Below are positions 16,213 to 26,395 of a DNA stretch of 64,000 nucleotides, in pieces. The notes below the pieces were generated by a model. That model did not search any database and was not told the DNA's origin. It saw only the letters and a list, made by a program, of their open reading frames with translations. The position numbers and the translations under genes are program-made. Position 1 is the stretch's first letter. Each line of letters begins with the position of its first letter. Origin of the DNA: Bradyrhizobium sp. CB2312 (lineage in GTDB: Bacteria; Pseudomonadota; Alphaproteobacteria; Rhizobiales; Xanthobacteraceae); the NCBI RefSeq assembly GCF_029714425.1, contig NZ_CP121668.1, positions 5,601,501-5,665,500 on the forward strand, written 5' to 3'.

Positions 16213-16884
16213 ATGAGCCTCCAACTCGACTTTCCCGCAGTGATGGAGCGTTGGCCAAGTTTCTTGGCTGGCGCTGCGCTGACGCTCGAGTTGGCTTTCT
16301 TCGCGACCGTGCTGGGCGCTCTGATCGGCACGCTCGCAGCTGTCGGCCGCGGCTCGCGGAGTTCGCTGATCGCCGGAGCGTGCAAAGTCTACGTCGAGGC
16401 GATCCGCAACACGCCGCTACTGGTCCAGATCTTCCTGGTCTATTTCGGCCTCCTGAAATTCTCCGCCTTCACCGTGGCCGTGGCGGCGCTGACGATCAAC
16501 GTCGGCGCCTACACCGCCGAGATCATGCGCGCCGGCTTCGAGGCGATCCCGCGTGGACAGATCGAGGCGGCCGAGGGACTGGCGCTGTCGCGGCTGCAAA
16601 TCTACTGGCACATCATCCTGTTGCCGGCGGTCGAGAAGGTCTATCCGGCGCTGACCAGCCAATTCGTGCTGCTGATGCTGGCCTCGTCGGTGTGCTCGCA
16701 GATCTCGGCGGAAGAGCTCACCGCCGTCGCCAACTACATCCAGTCGGACACCTATCGCGCGTTCGAGACCTACATCATCGTCGCCGTGCTCTACGTCATC
16801 CTGTCGCTGGTGATGCGCGCCGGCTTCTGGGGCCTCGGCCTCGCGCTGTTTCCGCGTCGTCGCCGGCTCGGCACGCCGCTGTGA
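16213..16884 (+). CDS. ABC transporter permease, polar amino acid type (first)
   Basis: 223-residue inner-membrane permease of the His/Glu/polar amino acid uptake (PAAT) family, with about five membrane helices. The EAA loop is visible as EAAEGLALSRLQIYWHIILLPA near residues 117-140, and the N-terminal periplasmic-binding-type pattern IRNTPLLVQIFLVYFGL near residue 65 is typical. It starts 4 bases after the dehydrogenase stop and is followed after 1 base by the second permease, so translation is likely coupled. The transporter family usually moves amino acids or small organic solutes; the substrate here is not known. Confidence 0.9.
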   Translation: MSLQLDFPAVMERWPSFLAGAALTLELAFFATVLGALIGTLAAVGRGSRSSLIAGACKVYVEAIRNTPLLVQIFLVYFGLLKFSAFTVAVAALTINVGAYTAEIMRAGFEAIPRGQIEAAEGLALSRLQIYWHIILLPAVEKVYPALTSQFVLLMLASSVCSQISAEELTAVANYIQSDTYRAFETYIIVAVLYVILSLVMRAGFWGLGLALFPRRRRLGTPL

Positions 16885-16885
16885 G

Positions 16886-17560
16886 ATGATCATGGGCGGA
16901 CACCTCAACATCAATCATCTGATATTCCTCGGCCAGGGCGCGCTGTGGACCATCGGCCTTTCGGTGATCGCACTGATCGGCGGCGGCATCGTCGGTTTCG
17001 TGATCGCGCTGGCGCGGATCTCACCGCTCAAACCGGTGCGGATCGCCAGCGCCGTCTATGTCCAGCTCGTCCAGGGCACGCCGCTGCTCGTCATCCTTTT
17101 CCTCGGCTATTTCGGCCTCGCGGCGATCGGCCTCAAGGTCTCGCCGCTGACGGCCGCCGGCGCCTCGCTGACGCTCTATGTCGCCGCCTATCTCGGCGAG
17201 ATCTGGCGCGGCTGCATTCAGTCGGTGCCGAAACCACAATGGGAGGCTGCCGAGGGCCTCGCGCTGAGCCGGACCCAGCGCATGATGAAAGTGATCCTGC
17301 CGCAGGCGATCCGCATCGCGACGCCGCCCACGGTCGGCTTCATGGTGCAGATCATCAAGAACACATCGCTCGCCTCCGTCGTCGGTTTCGTCGAGCTGAT
17401 GCGCTCGGGCCAGATCGTCAACAACTCTCTGTTCGAGCCGTTCGCCATCTACGCCATCATCGCCGTCACCTATTTCGCCATGTGCTATCCCCTCTCCCTG
17501 TTCAGCCAGAGGCTGGAACGGCGGATGGGACGTGGCAGGTCCAACCTTGCACCGGCCTGA
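16886..17560 (+). CDS. ABC transporter permease, polar amino acid type (second)
   Basis: 224-residue permease paralogous to the one before it, with the same layout: VQLVQGTPLLVILFLGYFGL near residue 60 and the EAA loop WEAAEGLALSRTQRMMKVILPQA near residues 117-140, the site that docks on the ATPase. The two permeases would form the heterodimeric channel. Its stop codon is followed after one base by an ATG that is out of frame with the next gene (see the ATPase entry). Confidence 0.9.
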   Translation: MIMGGHLNINHLIFLGQGALWTIGLSVIALIGGGIVGFVIALARISPLKPVRIASAVYVQLVQGTPLLVILFLGYFGLAAIGLKVSPLTAAGASLTLYVAAYLGEIWRGCIQSVPKPQWEAAEGLALSRTQRMMKVILPQAIRIATPPTVGFMVQIIKNTSLASVVGFVELMRSGQIVNNSLFEPFAIYAIIAVTYFAMCYPLSLFSQRLERRMGRGRSNLAPA

Positions 17561-17590
17561 TATGCAGCAGAATCTCTCCTCCGACCGATC

Positions 17591-18316
17591 GTGTCGCTCC
17601 GCGACGTGCAGAAGAGCTTTGGGCCGCTCCGGGTGCTCGATGGCGTCTCCTTTGCCGTCGAGCGCGGCGAAGTGCTGGCCCTGATCGGCCGCTCCGGCTC
17701 CGGCAAGAGCACGGCGCTGCGCTGCATCGACCGCTTCGAGAAGGTCGATGGTGGCGAGATCGTCGTGTGCGGACATCGGGTCGACCGTCCCGACGTCGAT
17801 CTGCGCGCACTGCGTCAGGACGTCGGCATCGTGTTCCAGAGCTACAATCTGTTTCCACACCTCACGATCGAGCAGAACATCACGCTTGCACCCTGCGCCG
17901 TGAAGGGCATGGCCTCCTCGCAGGCCAAGGACCTCGCCCGAAAAGTGCTGGCGCAGGTCGGGCTCGAAGAGAAGCTGCACGCCTATCCCGAACAGCTCTC
18001 CGGCGGTCAGCAGCAGCGCGCGGCGATTGCTCGCTCGCTGGCGATGCAGCCGAAGGTCATGCTGTTCGACGAGGTCACCTCTGCGCTGGATCCCGAGCTC
18101 ACCGCTGAAGTGCTGAAGGTGATCGAACAATTGGCAGCCGACGGCATGACCATGGTGATGGTCACCCACGAGATGGGCTTTGCCAAGGGTATCGCCGACC
18201 GCATCGTCTTCATGCATCGCGGCAGGGTCCACGAGACCGGACCCGCCTCGATCCTGACATCGCCGACGACCCCCGAGCTCACGCAATTCGTGGGCACGGG
18301 AAACCTAAAATCATAA
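17591..18316 (+). CDS. ABC transporter ATP-binding protein, polar amino acid type
   Basis: 241-residue ATPase of the GlnQ/HisP type. Walker [10 protein letters not shown] near residue 34, Q-loop [11 protein letters not shown], signature [16 protein letters not shown], Walker [15 protein letters not shown], and the switch His in [12 protein letters not shown] are all present. The start is uncertain. GTG 17591 has no Shine-Dalgarno. The natural-looking ATG at 17562, two bases after the upstream stop, is out of frame by one base, and the residues RPIV before SLRDVQ read like normal N-terminal sequence. Either GTG is used through coupling or one base is wrong between 17562 and 17591. Confidence 0.88.
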   Translation: MSLRDVQKSFGPLRVLDGVSFAVERGEVLALIGRSGSGKSTALRCIDRFEKVDGGEIVVCGHRVDRPDVDLRALRQDVGIVFQSYNLFPHLTIEQNITLAPCAVKGMASSQAKDLARKVLAQVGLEEKLHAYPEQLSGGQQQRAAIARSLAMQPKVMLFDEVTSALDPELTAEVLKVIEQLAADGMTMVMVTHEMGFAKGIADRIVFMHRGRVHETGPASILTSPTTPELTQFVGTGNLKS

Positions 18317-18336
18317 CAGGGAGAGGAGAACCAAGA

Positions 18337-19131
18337 ATGACAAACAAGACGTTGCTGGGCACCGCCGCGGCTTTGTGCGGCCTCATCATGATGGCGGCCA
18401 CGCCGGCATCGGCCGACCTGCTCGACGACATCACGCAGGCGAAGAAGATCCGCATCTCGACCGATCTCGCCATCCCGCCCTCGGGCATGATGGATTCGAG
18501 CATGAAGCCGACCGGCTCGGACGTCGAAGTCGCCCAGCTGCTCGCCAAGGACTGGGGGCTCGAGCTCGAATTCATCCAGACCACCGGCGCAACACGCATC
18601 CCCAACGTCCTCACCGGCAAGGCCGACATCATCATCTCGACCCTGTCCGTGACGGCCGAGCGCGCCAAAGTCATCGACTTCACCAAGCGCTATGCAACGC
18701 TGCAATCCGACGTCGGCTGCCTGAAGTCGTCGACCGTGAAGGACTGGCCGGACCTGAAGGACAAGTCCATCGGCGTCTCGCGCGGCACCACGCAGGACAC
18801 CACTCTGTCCAACATGAAGGACAAGGACCTCAAGATCGCCCGCTACGACGACGACGCCACCATGGTGACCGCGGCCGTGTCCGGCCAGGTCGACTGCGTC
18901 GCGTCGTCGGCGACGATCATCAACCAGATCGGCGTGAAGAACCCCTCGCGCGTGTTCGAGTCTCGGATTCCGCTGGCGACCTTCGACCTCGCGATCGGCC
19001 TGAAGAAGGGCGAGCAACGGCTGATGGACAAGCTCAACGCCTGGATCACCGAGAACGTCAAGAACGGCAAGCTCAACGCAATCTACAAGAAATTCCACGG
19101 CGTCGAGCTGCCGCCGGACATGCGCAGCTGA
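18337..19131 (+). CDS. Periplasmic substrate-binding protein, family 3 type
   Basis: 264 residues with a signal peptide (cleavage after TPASA, residue 26). The mature protein is a bacterial extracellular solute-binding protein of family 3: KKIRISTDLAIPPSGMMDSS at the start of lobe 1, GTDVE-like GSDVEVAQLLAKDWG, and TGKADIIISTLSVTAERAKVIDFT near residues 90-115. Family 3 proteins normally bind amino acids, but many bind opines or sugar-acid-like solutes. It completes the importer. GGGAGAGGAG precedes the ATG; a strong 12-bp hairpin follows the stop. Confidence 0.9.
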   Translation: MTNKTLLGTAAALCGLIMMAATPASADLLDDITQAKKIRISTDLAIPPSGMMDSSMKPTGSDVEVAQLLAKDWGLELEFIQTTGATRIPNVLTGKADIIISTLSVTAERAKVIDFTKRYATLQSDVGCLKSSTVKDWPDLKDKSIGVSRGTTQDTTLSNMKDKDLKIARYDDDATMVTAAVSGQVDCVASSATIINQIGVKNPSRVFESRIPLATFDLAIGLKKGEQRLMDKLNAWITENVKNGKLNAIYKKFHGVELPPDMRS

Positions 19132-19143
19132 ACCATAGAGAAT

Positions 19144-19172
19144 CCGTGACAGCCGCTGTTCGGCTGTCACGG
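19144..19172 (+). terminator. Hairpin after the binding-protein gene
   Basis: CCGTGACAGCCG (19144-19155), loop CTGTT, exact complement at 19161-19172: a perfect 12-bp stem without a T run. In binding-protein operons such a hairpin usually protects the abundant upstream message and lowers downstream expression rather than stopping all transcription. Confidence 0.6.
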
Positions 19173-19200
19173 CCAATACAAATATCAAGAAGGACATCAC

Positions 19201-19647
19201 ATGCGTCTCGTCATCGGATCCGACCACGCCGGCTGGCCGCTCAAGCAGACCGTCATCGACCACATCCGCAAGCTCGGCCACGTCATCGTCGACGTCGGCT
19301 CCTATGACGACAAACCGGTGGACTTCCCCGACATCGCGCGGGCCGTGGCGCAGAAGGTGACCTCGGGCGAAGCCGCACGCGGCATCATGGTGTGCGGCAC
19401 CGGCGTCGGCGCCTCGATCGCCGCCAACAAGATGAAGGGCATCCGCGCCGCGGTCTGCCACGACGTCCACTCAGCCCATCAGAGCGTCGAGCATGACGAC
19501 GTCAACGTCATGTGCATCGGCGCACAGATCGTGGGCGCCTGGCTCGCCGTAGACCTCGTCTCGTCCTATCTCTCGGCCGAATTCTCCACCGACGAGGATT
19601 TCCGCCGCCGCGTCGAGAAGCTGCGCGTCATGGACGAGCAAGGCTGA
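19201..19647 (+). CDS. RpiB/LacA/LacB family sugar-phosphate isomerase
   Basis: 148 residues, the usual size. The N-terminal IGSDHAGWPLK has the conserved Asp-His; the catalytic Cys and oxyanion segment are in VCGTGVGASIAANK near residues 65-78; HDVHSA and the later EHDDVNVMCIG follow. The family isomerises aldose and ketose phosphates (ribose 5-P, allose 6-P, galactose 6-P, tetrose phosphates such as erythrulose-P in erythritol catabolism). Context suggests a dedicated catabolic isomerase rather than the housekeeping RpiB. Confidence 0.88.
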   Translation: MRLVIGSDHAGWPLKQTVIDHIRKLGHVIVDVGSYDDKPVDFPDIARAVAQKVTSGEAARGIMVCGTGVGASIAANKMKGIRAAVCHDVHSAHQSVEHDDVNVMCIGAQIVGAWLAVDLVSSYLSAEFSTDEDFRRRVEKLRVMDEQG

Positions 19648-19656
19648 CGTCCCCTC

Positions 19657-20574
19657 ATGATCCTGGTGTTCGGGTCGCTCAACATCGATCTGGTCGCGCA
19701 GGTCCCGGTCATTCCCGGCGCCGGCCGGACGGTGCTCGCGCTGTCCTACCAGACGCATTTCGGCGGCAAGGGCGCCAACCAGGCCGTCGCCGCCGCACGG
19801 ATTGCGCGGCCGGGACAGGTCCGCATGGCGGGCCGCGTCGGCCAGGACGGATTCGGCGACAGCGCGATCGAGAACCTCAAGTCAAACGGTGTCGATACCG
19901 GTCTCGTCGTCAGGGCCGACGAGCCGACCGGCTGCGCCTTCATCACGGTCGATCAGGCCGGCGAGAATGCGATCACTGTAGCGAGCGGCGCCAACATGGC
20001 CGCGAATGCCGCAGACCTGCCCGCCGCGCTCCTTGGCACTGACATGGTGCTCGTGCTTCAGATGGAGGTGCCGTTTGCACAGGCGCTGCAAGCCGCACGG
20101 CGAACGACATCGGCCTCGGGCACCGTCATCTGGAACCTCGCGCCTGTCCCGGACAAGATGACGCGCGAGATGGTGTCCGAGCTTCTCGGCGTCACTGACT
20201 ATCTTCTCCTCAACGAGCACGAGGCAATGGACGCCGCAGTCGCCATCGGCCTCGCGCCGTCCGGTTACGAAGCTGCAGCCGCGGGCCTGGCCAGGACGGG
20301 TGACCTCACCTGCATCGTCACCGCCGGCGCGCAGGGCGCCTTGGCTGTCGCAGCGGACGGAACCCGTTTGCACGCGCCCGCCCCGCGCATCACGCCAGTA
20401 GACACGACAGGGGCCGGCGACACCTTTGTCGGTGCGTTTGCGGCGATGGTCCACGAGAAGGTTCCGCTGCAAAGCGCGCTCCAGGTCGGGTGCGAAGCGG
20501 CGGCCCAGAAGTGTCTCACGCCGGGGGCACAGGCCGGCATGCCGGTGCGGGCGAAGATTCCGTCTCTCGCTTAG
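19657..20574 (+). CDS. PfkB-family carbohydrate kinase (ribokinase-like)
   Basis: 305 residues. The N-terminal signature FGGKGANQAVAAARI near residue 31 and the C-terminal DTTGAGDTFVGAF near residues 250-262, with the catalytic Asp of GAGD, define the ribokinase subgroup of PfkB kinases. It would phosphorylate a sugar or sugar-acid imported by the adjacent ABC system, giving the substrate for the RpiB-type isomerase. Starts 9 bases after the rpiB-like stop. The precise sugar cannot be read from the sequence. Confidence 0.88.
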   Translation: MILVFGSLNIDLVAQVPVIPGAGRTVLALSYQTHFGGKGANQAVAAARIARPGQVRMAGRVGQDGFGDSAIENLKSNGVDTGLVVRADEPTGCAFITVDQAGENAITVASGANMAANAADLPAALLGTDMVLVLQMEVPFAQALQAARRTTSASGTVIWNLAPVPDKMTREMVSELLGVTDYLLLNEHEAMDAAVAIGLAPSGYEAAAAGLARTGDLTCIVTAGAQGALAVAADGTRLHAPAPRITPVDTTGAGDTFVGAFAAMVHEKVPLQSALQVGCEAAAQKCLTPGAQAGMPVRAKIPSLA

Positions 20575-20591
20575 CGTCGTCCGCGGCTACA

Positions 20592-21344
20592 GTGCTCCGA
20601 TTCCCGGAGCCCCTGCCCTTGGCCTTTCTTTTCGTCCTCACCGTCGGCCTGATCGCCGGCACCATCTCAGGCATCGTCGGCACGGGGTCGTCGATCATGC
20701 TGATGCCGGTGCTGGTCTATGCCTACGGGCCGAAGGAAGCGGTGCCCATCATGGCGGTCGCCTCCGTGATGGCGAACTTTTCGCGGATCCTGGCGTGGTG
20801 GCGCGAGGTCGACTGGAGGGCCTGCTTGGCTTATTCGGTGACGGGCATTCCGGCCGCAGCACTCGGCGCGCGCACCCTGCTGGCGCTGCCCTCGCACGCC
20901 GTGGACCTTGCCATCGGAAGTTTCCTGATTGCGATGGTGCCGGTGCGGCACGCCCTGGCACGGCATGACCTCAAGGCCAATCTCTGGCACCTCGCGATCG
21001 GGGGCGCGGTCATCGGCTATCTCACCGGCATCGTGGTCTCGACCGGCCCGCTCAGCGTGCCGCTGTTCCTGTTCTACGGCCTGTCCAAGGGCGCCTTCCT
21101 CGCCACCGAAGCTGCCTCCTCGCTCGGCCTTTACTTCGCGAAGTCCGTGACCTTCGAACGGTTCGGCGCGCTCACCAGTGACGTCTTCATCAAGGGCCTG
21201 ATCGCCGGCGCCTCGTTGATGTCAGGCGCCTTCATCGCCAAACGCTTCGTGCTGCACCTGAAGCCCGAGATGTTCCGCCTTCTGATGGACGCGATCATGA
21301 TCGCGGCCGGGCTCTCAATGCTCTGGAACGCGGCGCAGTCGTAA
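20592..21344 (+). CDS. TauE/SafE family membrane transporter
   Basis: About 250 residues and seven to eight hydrophobic segments. The N-terminal GLIAGTISGIVGTGSSIMLMPVLVY is the glycine-rich first repeat of TauE/SafE (DUF81) exporters; the second repeat starts at IGGAVIGYLTGIVVSTGPLSVPLFLFY near residue 135. Family members export sulfite, sulfoacetate or other organic anions. The start is unclear: GTG 20592, or TTG 20619 closer to the first membrane helix. It is close behind the kinase and probably the last gene of the catabolic operon; it ends 7 bases from the convergent GGDEF gene. Confidence 0.8.
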   Translation: MLRFPEPLPLAFLFVLTVGLIAGTISGIVGTGSSIMLMPVLVYAYGPKEAVPIMAVASVMANFSRILAWWREVDWRACLAYSVTGIPAAALGARTLLALPSHAVDLAIGSFLIAMVPVRHALARHDLKANLWHLAIGGAVIGYLTGIVVSTGPLSVPLFLFYGLSKGAFLATEAASSLGLYFAKSVTFERFGALTSDVFIKGLIAGASLMSGAFIAKRFVLHLKPEMFRLLMDAIMIAAGLSMLWNAAQS

Positions 21345-21351
21345 GCAGCCC

Positions 21352-23403
21352 TCAGGCGGCAAATTCCGGCGCGATCGAGGGGCTCTCCGCAATGACACGC
21401 CTCTCGGGCACCGCTTGTCTCTCGAGCCATTGCAGCACGGCCTCGAGCGGCTGCGGCCGGTGATAGAGATAGCCCTGCCCCAGCGTCACGCCCATCTCGC
21501 GCATCGCCCGCGCCTGCTCGGCCCGCTCGATGCCTTCGGCGACGAGCGTCAGCCCCAGCGTGCCGGCGAGCGATGCGATGACGCCGACGATCGCCTTGTC
21601 TTCGGCGCTATCGGGGATCTCGCTGATGAACGCCTTGTCGATCTTGACCTTGTCCAGCGGAAAGCGCCTGAGATGCGCGAGCGAGCTGTATCCGGTGCCG
21701 AAATCGTCCAGCGCGATGGTCGCGCCGAGGCGCCGCAACCGGTGCAGCGTCTCGGAGGCACTGGCAATGTTGTTGATCAGCGAGCCCTCGGTGATCTCGA
21801 GCTCCAGCGACGATGGCGCGACATCGAAGCGCGCGCAGGTCGCGCGCAGCTCGGCGGCGAGCGAATGGTCGGCGAGCTCGGACGGCGGCAGGTTGATCGC
21901 GATCCGGATCTGCGGCCTGCCGGCGGCGGCCAGAAGCTGCAGCGCCCGGCAGGCATCGGTCAGCACATAGCGCGTCAGCCGCGCATTGTTGCCGCTGCGC
22001 TCGATCAGCGGCAGGAATTCGCCGGGGCCGATCACGCCATGTTCAGGGTGGCGCCAGCGAATGAGCGCCTCGAGCCCGACGACGGCCTGGCTCTCGAGGT
22101 CGACCTGGCTTTGATACCAGACCTCGAACTGCCCCTCGGCGAAGCCTGCGGGAACGGCGAGCTCGAGGTCCCTGCGGCGGCGATACTCGCGCTGAAGTGC
22201 TTCGTCCAGCACGGCGACCGTGCCGGGCGCCTTGCTCTTGGCGTGGTAGAGCGCGATGTCGGCAAGCGCCGGCAAATGCGACAATTCAGGGTCGCCGGCG
22301 CGGCGCACGGCAAGGCCGATGCTGGCGCGCGGCACCACCTGCTTGTCGTGCAGCCGGATCGGCTCTGAGATCGCGTCCAGCAGCTGGCGCGCGAACGCCT
22401 GCGCGGTCGCCGCGTTGCTGACCTCGGGGCGGATCACCACGAACTCGTCGCCGCCGAGCCGCGCCACCCAGTCTTGCGGCTCGACTGCCGCAAGCAGACG
22501 CTCGGAGATGTGGACCAGGAACTTGTCGCCGGCATCGTGACCGAAGGTGTCGTTGATGCCCTTGAAGTCGTCGAGATCGATGAAGCAGAACGCGATCAGC
22601 GAGTCCGGCGAGCCGGCATCGTTGCTCAGCGTCAGCAGCTGCTCGGACAGCGAGCGGCGATTGGGCAGGCCCGTCAGCGGATCGTGCGCGGCCATGTGCC
22701 CGAGCCGGTCGAGCGCTCCCGACGTCGTGTGCTGCATGGCGTTGAAGGCGCGGGCGAGCTGGCCGAATTCATTGGAGGACTTGACGTCCGCCGGATAGGC
22801 ACGGCCATCCTGCTTGCTGCGCTGGATCGCCGACATCATCGCCGCCAGCGGCCTGCCGATGAAGATGTTGGCGGAGATCCGCATCGCGATCAGGGTGGCG
22901 AGCGTTGCGAGCAGGCCGACGACCAGCAGCAGCACCAGCCGGCTGCCCGCATCCGCATACAGCGCCGCACGGGAATAGGCGATCGCGATGCGGCCGGCCT
23001 GCACCGACATGTTGCCGTTGCTGTAGTGGATCGGACGCGAGACCTCCGCAACCCCCTGCTCCGAAGGACGCGCTACCACGCGGGCAATCGCAACGCCGGT
23101 GTCGTCGTAGACGGCCGCCGCGGCGATGGTCTCGTCGTGCATGATCTCGTTCAGCACGCCCGTGACCTGGTCGTAACGCATCTTCCAGAGCGGCTCGGCG
23201 ATCAGCTCGGCCCGGCTCTCGGCGACGCGGGCCATGCGGGCATCGAGCTGCCGGATCTGCGACCAGAAGCTCGAAGCCTCGACGCCCGCGGAGGCAAGCA
23301 ATTGCACCAGCAGCAGAACCGGCACGGTGGCCCAGATCATCGCGCGGACGACCGAGCGCAGACGCGGCGGCACGGCCTGCGCGCTGCGGTCCCGATCGGT
23401 CAT
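21352..23403 (-). CDS. Membrane GGDEF-EAL cyclic-di-GMP protein
   Basis: About 683 residues. Order: membrane helix (about residues 20-40), a periplasmic sensor region of about 115 residues, second membrane helix (LVLLLVVGLLATLATLIAM), a HAMP-like linker, GGDEF domain with intact LGGDEFVV, and EAL domain. The EAL domain keeps EAL (in GLEALIRW), ELEITEGSLI, DDFGTGYSSL, KIDKAFI, VAEGIE and GQGYL, so both synthesis and hydrolysis of cyclic-di-GMP are possible. The chosen ATG (23403) follows GAGGAC; an ATG at 23421 that overlaps the stop of the upstream binding-protein gene is an alternative. The overlap implies coupled expression with that periplasmic protein, its likely sensory partner. Confidence 0.9.
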   Translation of the reverse strand: MTDRDRSAQAVPPRLRSVVRAMIWATVPVLLLVQLLASAGVEASSFWSQIRQLDARMARVAESRAELIAEPLWKMRYDQVTGVLNEIMHDETIAAAAVYDDTGVAIARVVARPSEQGVAEVSRPIHYSNGNMSVQAGRIAIAYSRAALYADAGSRLVLLLVVGLLATLATLIAMRISANIFIGRPLAAMMSAIQRSKQDGRAYPADVKSSNEFGQLARAFNAMQHTTSGALDRLGHMAAHDPLTGLPNRRSLSEQLLTLSNDAGSPDSLIAFCFIDLDDFKGINDTFGHDAGDKFLVHISERLLAAVEPQDWVARLGGDEFVVIRPEVSNAATAQAFARQLLDAISEPIRLHDKQVVPRASIGLAVRRAGDPELSHLPALADIALYHAKSKAPGTVAVLDEALQREYRRRRDLELAVPAGFAEGQFEVWYQSQVDLESQAVVGLEALIRWRHPEHGVIGPGEFLPLIERSGNNARLTRYVLTDACRALQLLAAAGRPQIRIAINLPPSELADHSLAAELRATCARFDVAPSSLELEITEGSLINNIASASETLHRLRRLGATIALDDFGTGYSSLAHLRRFPLDKVKIDKAFISEIPDSAEDKAIVGVIASLAGTLGLTLVAEGIERAEQARAMREMGVTLGQGYLYHRPQPLEAVLQWLERQAVPERRVIAESPSIAPEFAA

Positions 23404-23420
23404 GTCGTCCTCGTTTTGCA

Positions 23421-24590
23421 TCAATCGGCGGTGCCTTCCACTGGCGCCAGCGACGAGATCAGCGCGTCGATCGAGAAATCGTACGCCCCACAGCGTCCCG
23501 GCTTTGCCCTGAACCGCGTGAAGTCGATGCGGTCGAAGGCGCGCACCCGGATGAGGTCGCCGACCGAAACCAGATTGTCGCGCGTGATCGCGGATGTCTT
23601 GACCTCGACGCGCGGCGATGCGGCCGCGAAATCGCAGCCGTCGGCATAGTCGCGCAGGAGAACGATCGACCAGCCGCCGAGCAGGAAATGCCCACCGTCG
23701 CTCAGGAGCAGATGGCCCGCCTTGATCTCGCGCAGCGCGTCGTCGGACCAGTTGAGGCCGGCCACCTGGATGTTCCGGCCGGGCGTGAGGCCGGCAGCGG
23801 TCGCCGCGCGCAGCGCGCCGAGCGCCATCGGATCGTTTCCGGCCCAGATGCCGGCCGGCCTGATCTCCTTGCGCGAGGCCCAGCCCAGATAGTTCGCGGT
23901 GACCCGCTCGGCCTCGGACTGCGTCCAGTTGGCGAACAGCATGCGGTCCACCACCACATCGGGCGCAGCCTCGACGGCGAGCTTGAGGCCGGCATTGCGG
24001 GCGATCGAGGACGGGGTGATCTCGTCACCGCCGATGCCGAGAATGTGGATCTTGCCGTCGGCGCTCTGCCATTTCTCGGCGCGCGCGGTGGCGATCAGGG
24101 CGTTCGCCATCCGCGCCCCCGCGGTCTGAAGATCGGTCGTGATATCGCCGAGCCAGGTCTTGAGCTTCTGGCGGGGCGGGCCAAGGCGGGCCGCGTCATC
24201 GCCGATCAGCGTGTTCGAGAGCAGCAGCGTCTTGACGCCGGCGGCCTCGGCCGCCTCAAGGATCGGAACGGCGGCGGATTCCTCGTTCGAGAGGATGAGG
24301 AAATCGGGCTTGTCAGCGCGCGCGACCACGCCGAAGCCCAGCTCCTGCATGGTGCGGTAATTCCGCTCGCTGGTCAGCACCTCGATATGCGCGTCGAGCT
24401 TGCGGCCGGCGGCCTGCATGGTCTGCGCGACCATGTCCCAATAGACCTCGCCGGTCTTGCCGGGGTTGACGAAAACGATGTTGAGACGCTTGGCGTCCGC
24501 CGCAACAGCGCCGCCAGGCGGCATCAGAACGCCGCAGGCCATGCTCATCGCGAGCAATATGCGCAAGACTACAGTCATTTGTTTCGCCAT
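23421..24590 (-). CDS. Periplasmic sugar-binding-type protein, partner of the GGDEF-EAL protein
   Basis: 389 residues with a signal peptide (cleavage near AVAAD, residue 31). The mature part is a periplasmic binding protein of the LacI/RbsB fold: LNIVFVNPGKTGEVYWDMV at the first strand, LTSERNYRTMQELG, IWAGNDPMALGALRAA near residue 255 and VAGLNWSDDALREI. No ABC permease or ATPase gene is near. Its stop overlaps the start region of the GGDEF-EAL gene, so it is probably a ligand sensor for that protein rather than a transport component, as in NspS-MbaA of Vibrio. Ligand unknown. Confidence 0.8.
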   Translation of the reverse strand: MAKQMTVVLRILLAMSMACGVLMPPGGAVAADAKRLNIVFVNPGKTGEVYWDMVAQTMQAAGRKLDAHIEVLTSERNYRTMQELGFGVVARADKPDFLILSNEESAAVPILEAAEAAGVKTLLLSNTLIGDDAARLGPPRQKLKTWLGDITTDLQTAGARMANALIATARAEKWQSADGKIHILGIGGDEITPSSIARNAGLKLAVEAAPDVVVDRMLFANWTQSEAERVTANYLGWASRKEIRPAGIWAGNDPMALGALRAATAAGLTPGRNIQVAGLNWSDDALREIKAGHLLLSDGGHFLLGGWSIVLLRDYADGCDFAAASPRVEVKTSAITRDNLVSVGDLIRVRAFDRIDFTRFRAKPGRCGAYDFSIDALISSLAPVEGTAD

Positions 24591-24780
24591 CCCGTCTCGG
24601 TTCCGAAACTGGGCCTGCGTCCGCTAACATTTGGCAAAGTCCGGCCTAGTGCCGCGGCGCAGAGCTAACAAAGGGTGTATCGGACGCGCTGAATTGCCAT
24701 ATTTGGCGGCGCGGGTCGCTCTGTCCGCCCTCCGTTCCGTGCTATCAGCAGGCCCGAAACCCCTCCGACTCGCTGTCCCC

Positions 24781-26229
<1,449 letters not shown>

Positions 26230-26395
26230 CTGGAGGTGACGTTCCCCGCCCCCGCCGCTATACAGCCGTCACAAAAGCAGCATGGGATTGCGTGGTTGCG
26301 GCCTTGCCGGGAACGCCGTCTGCCCCTCTTTTAAGGCAGCGGCCAAGCACCGATTCGCTGAGCACCTTTGAAGTACGAGCGGACCAGACCAGCCG

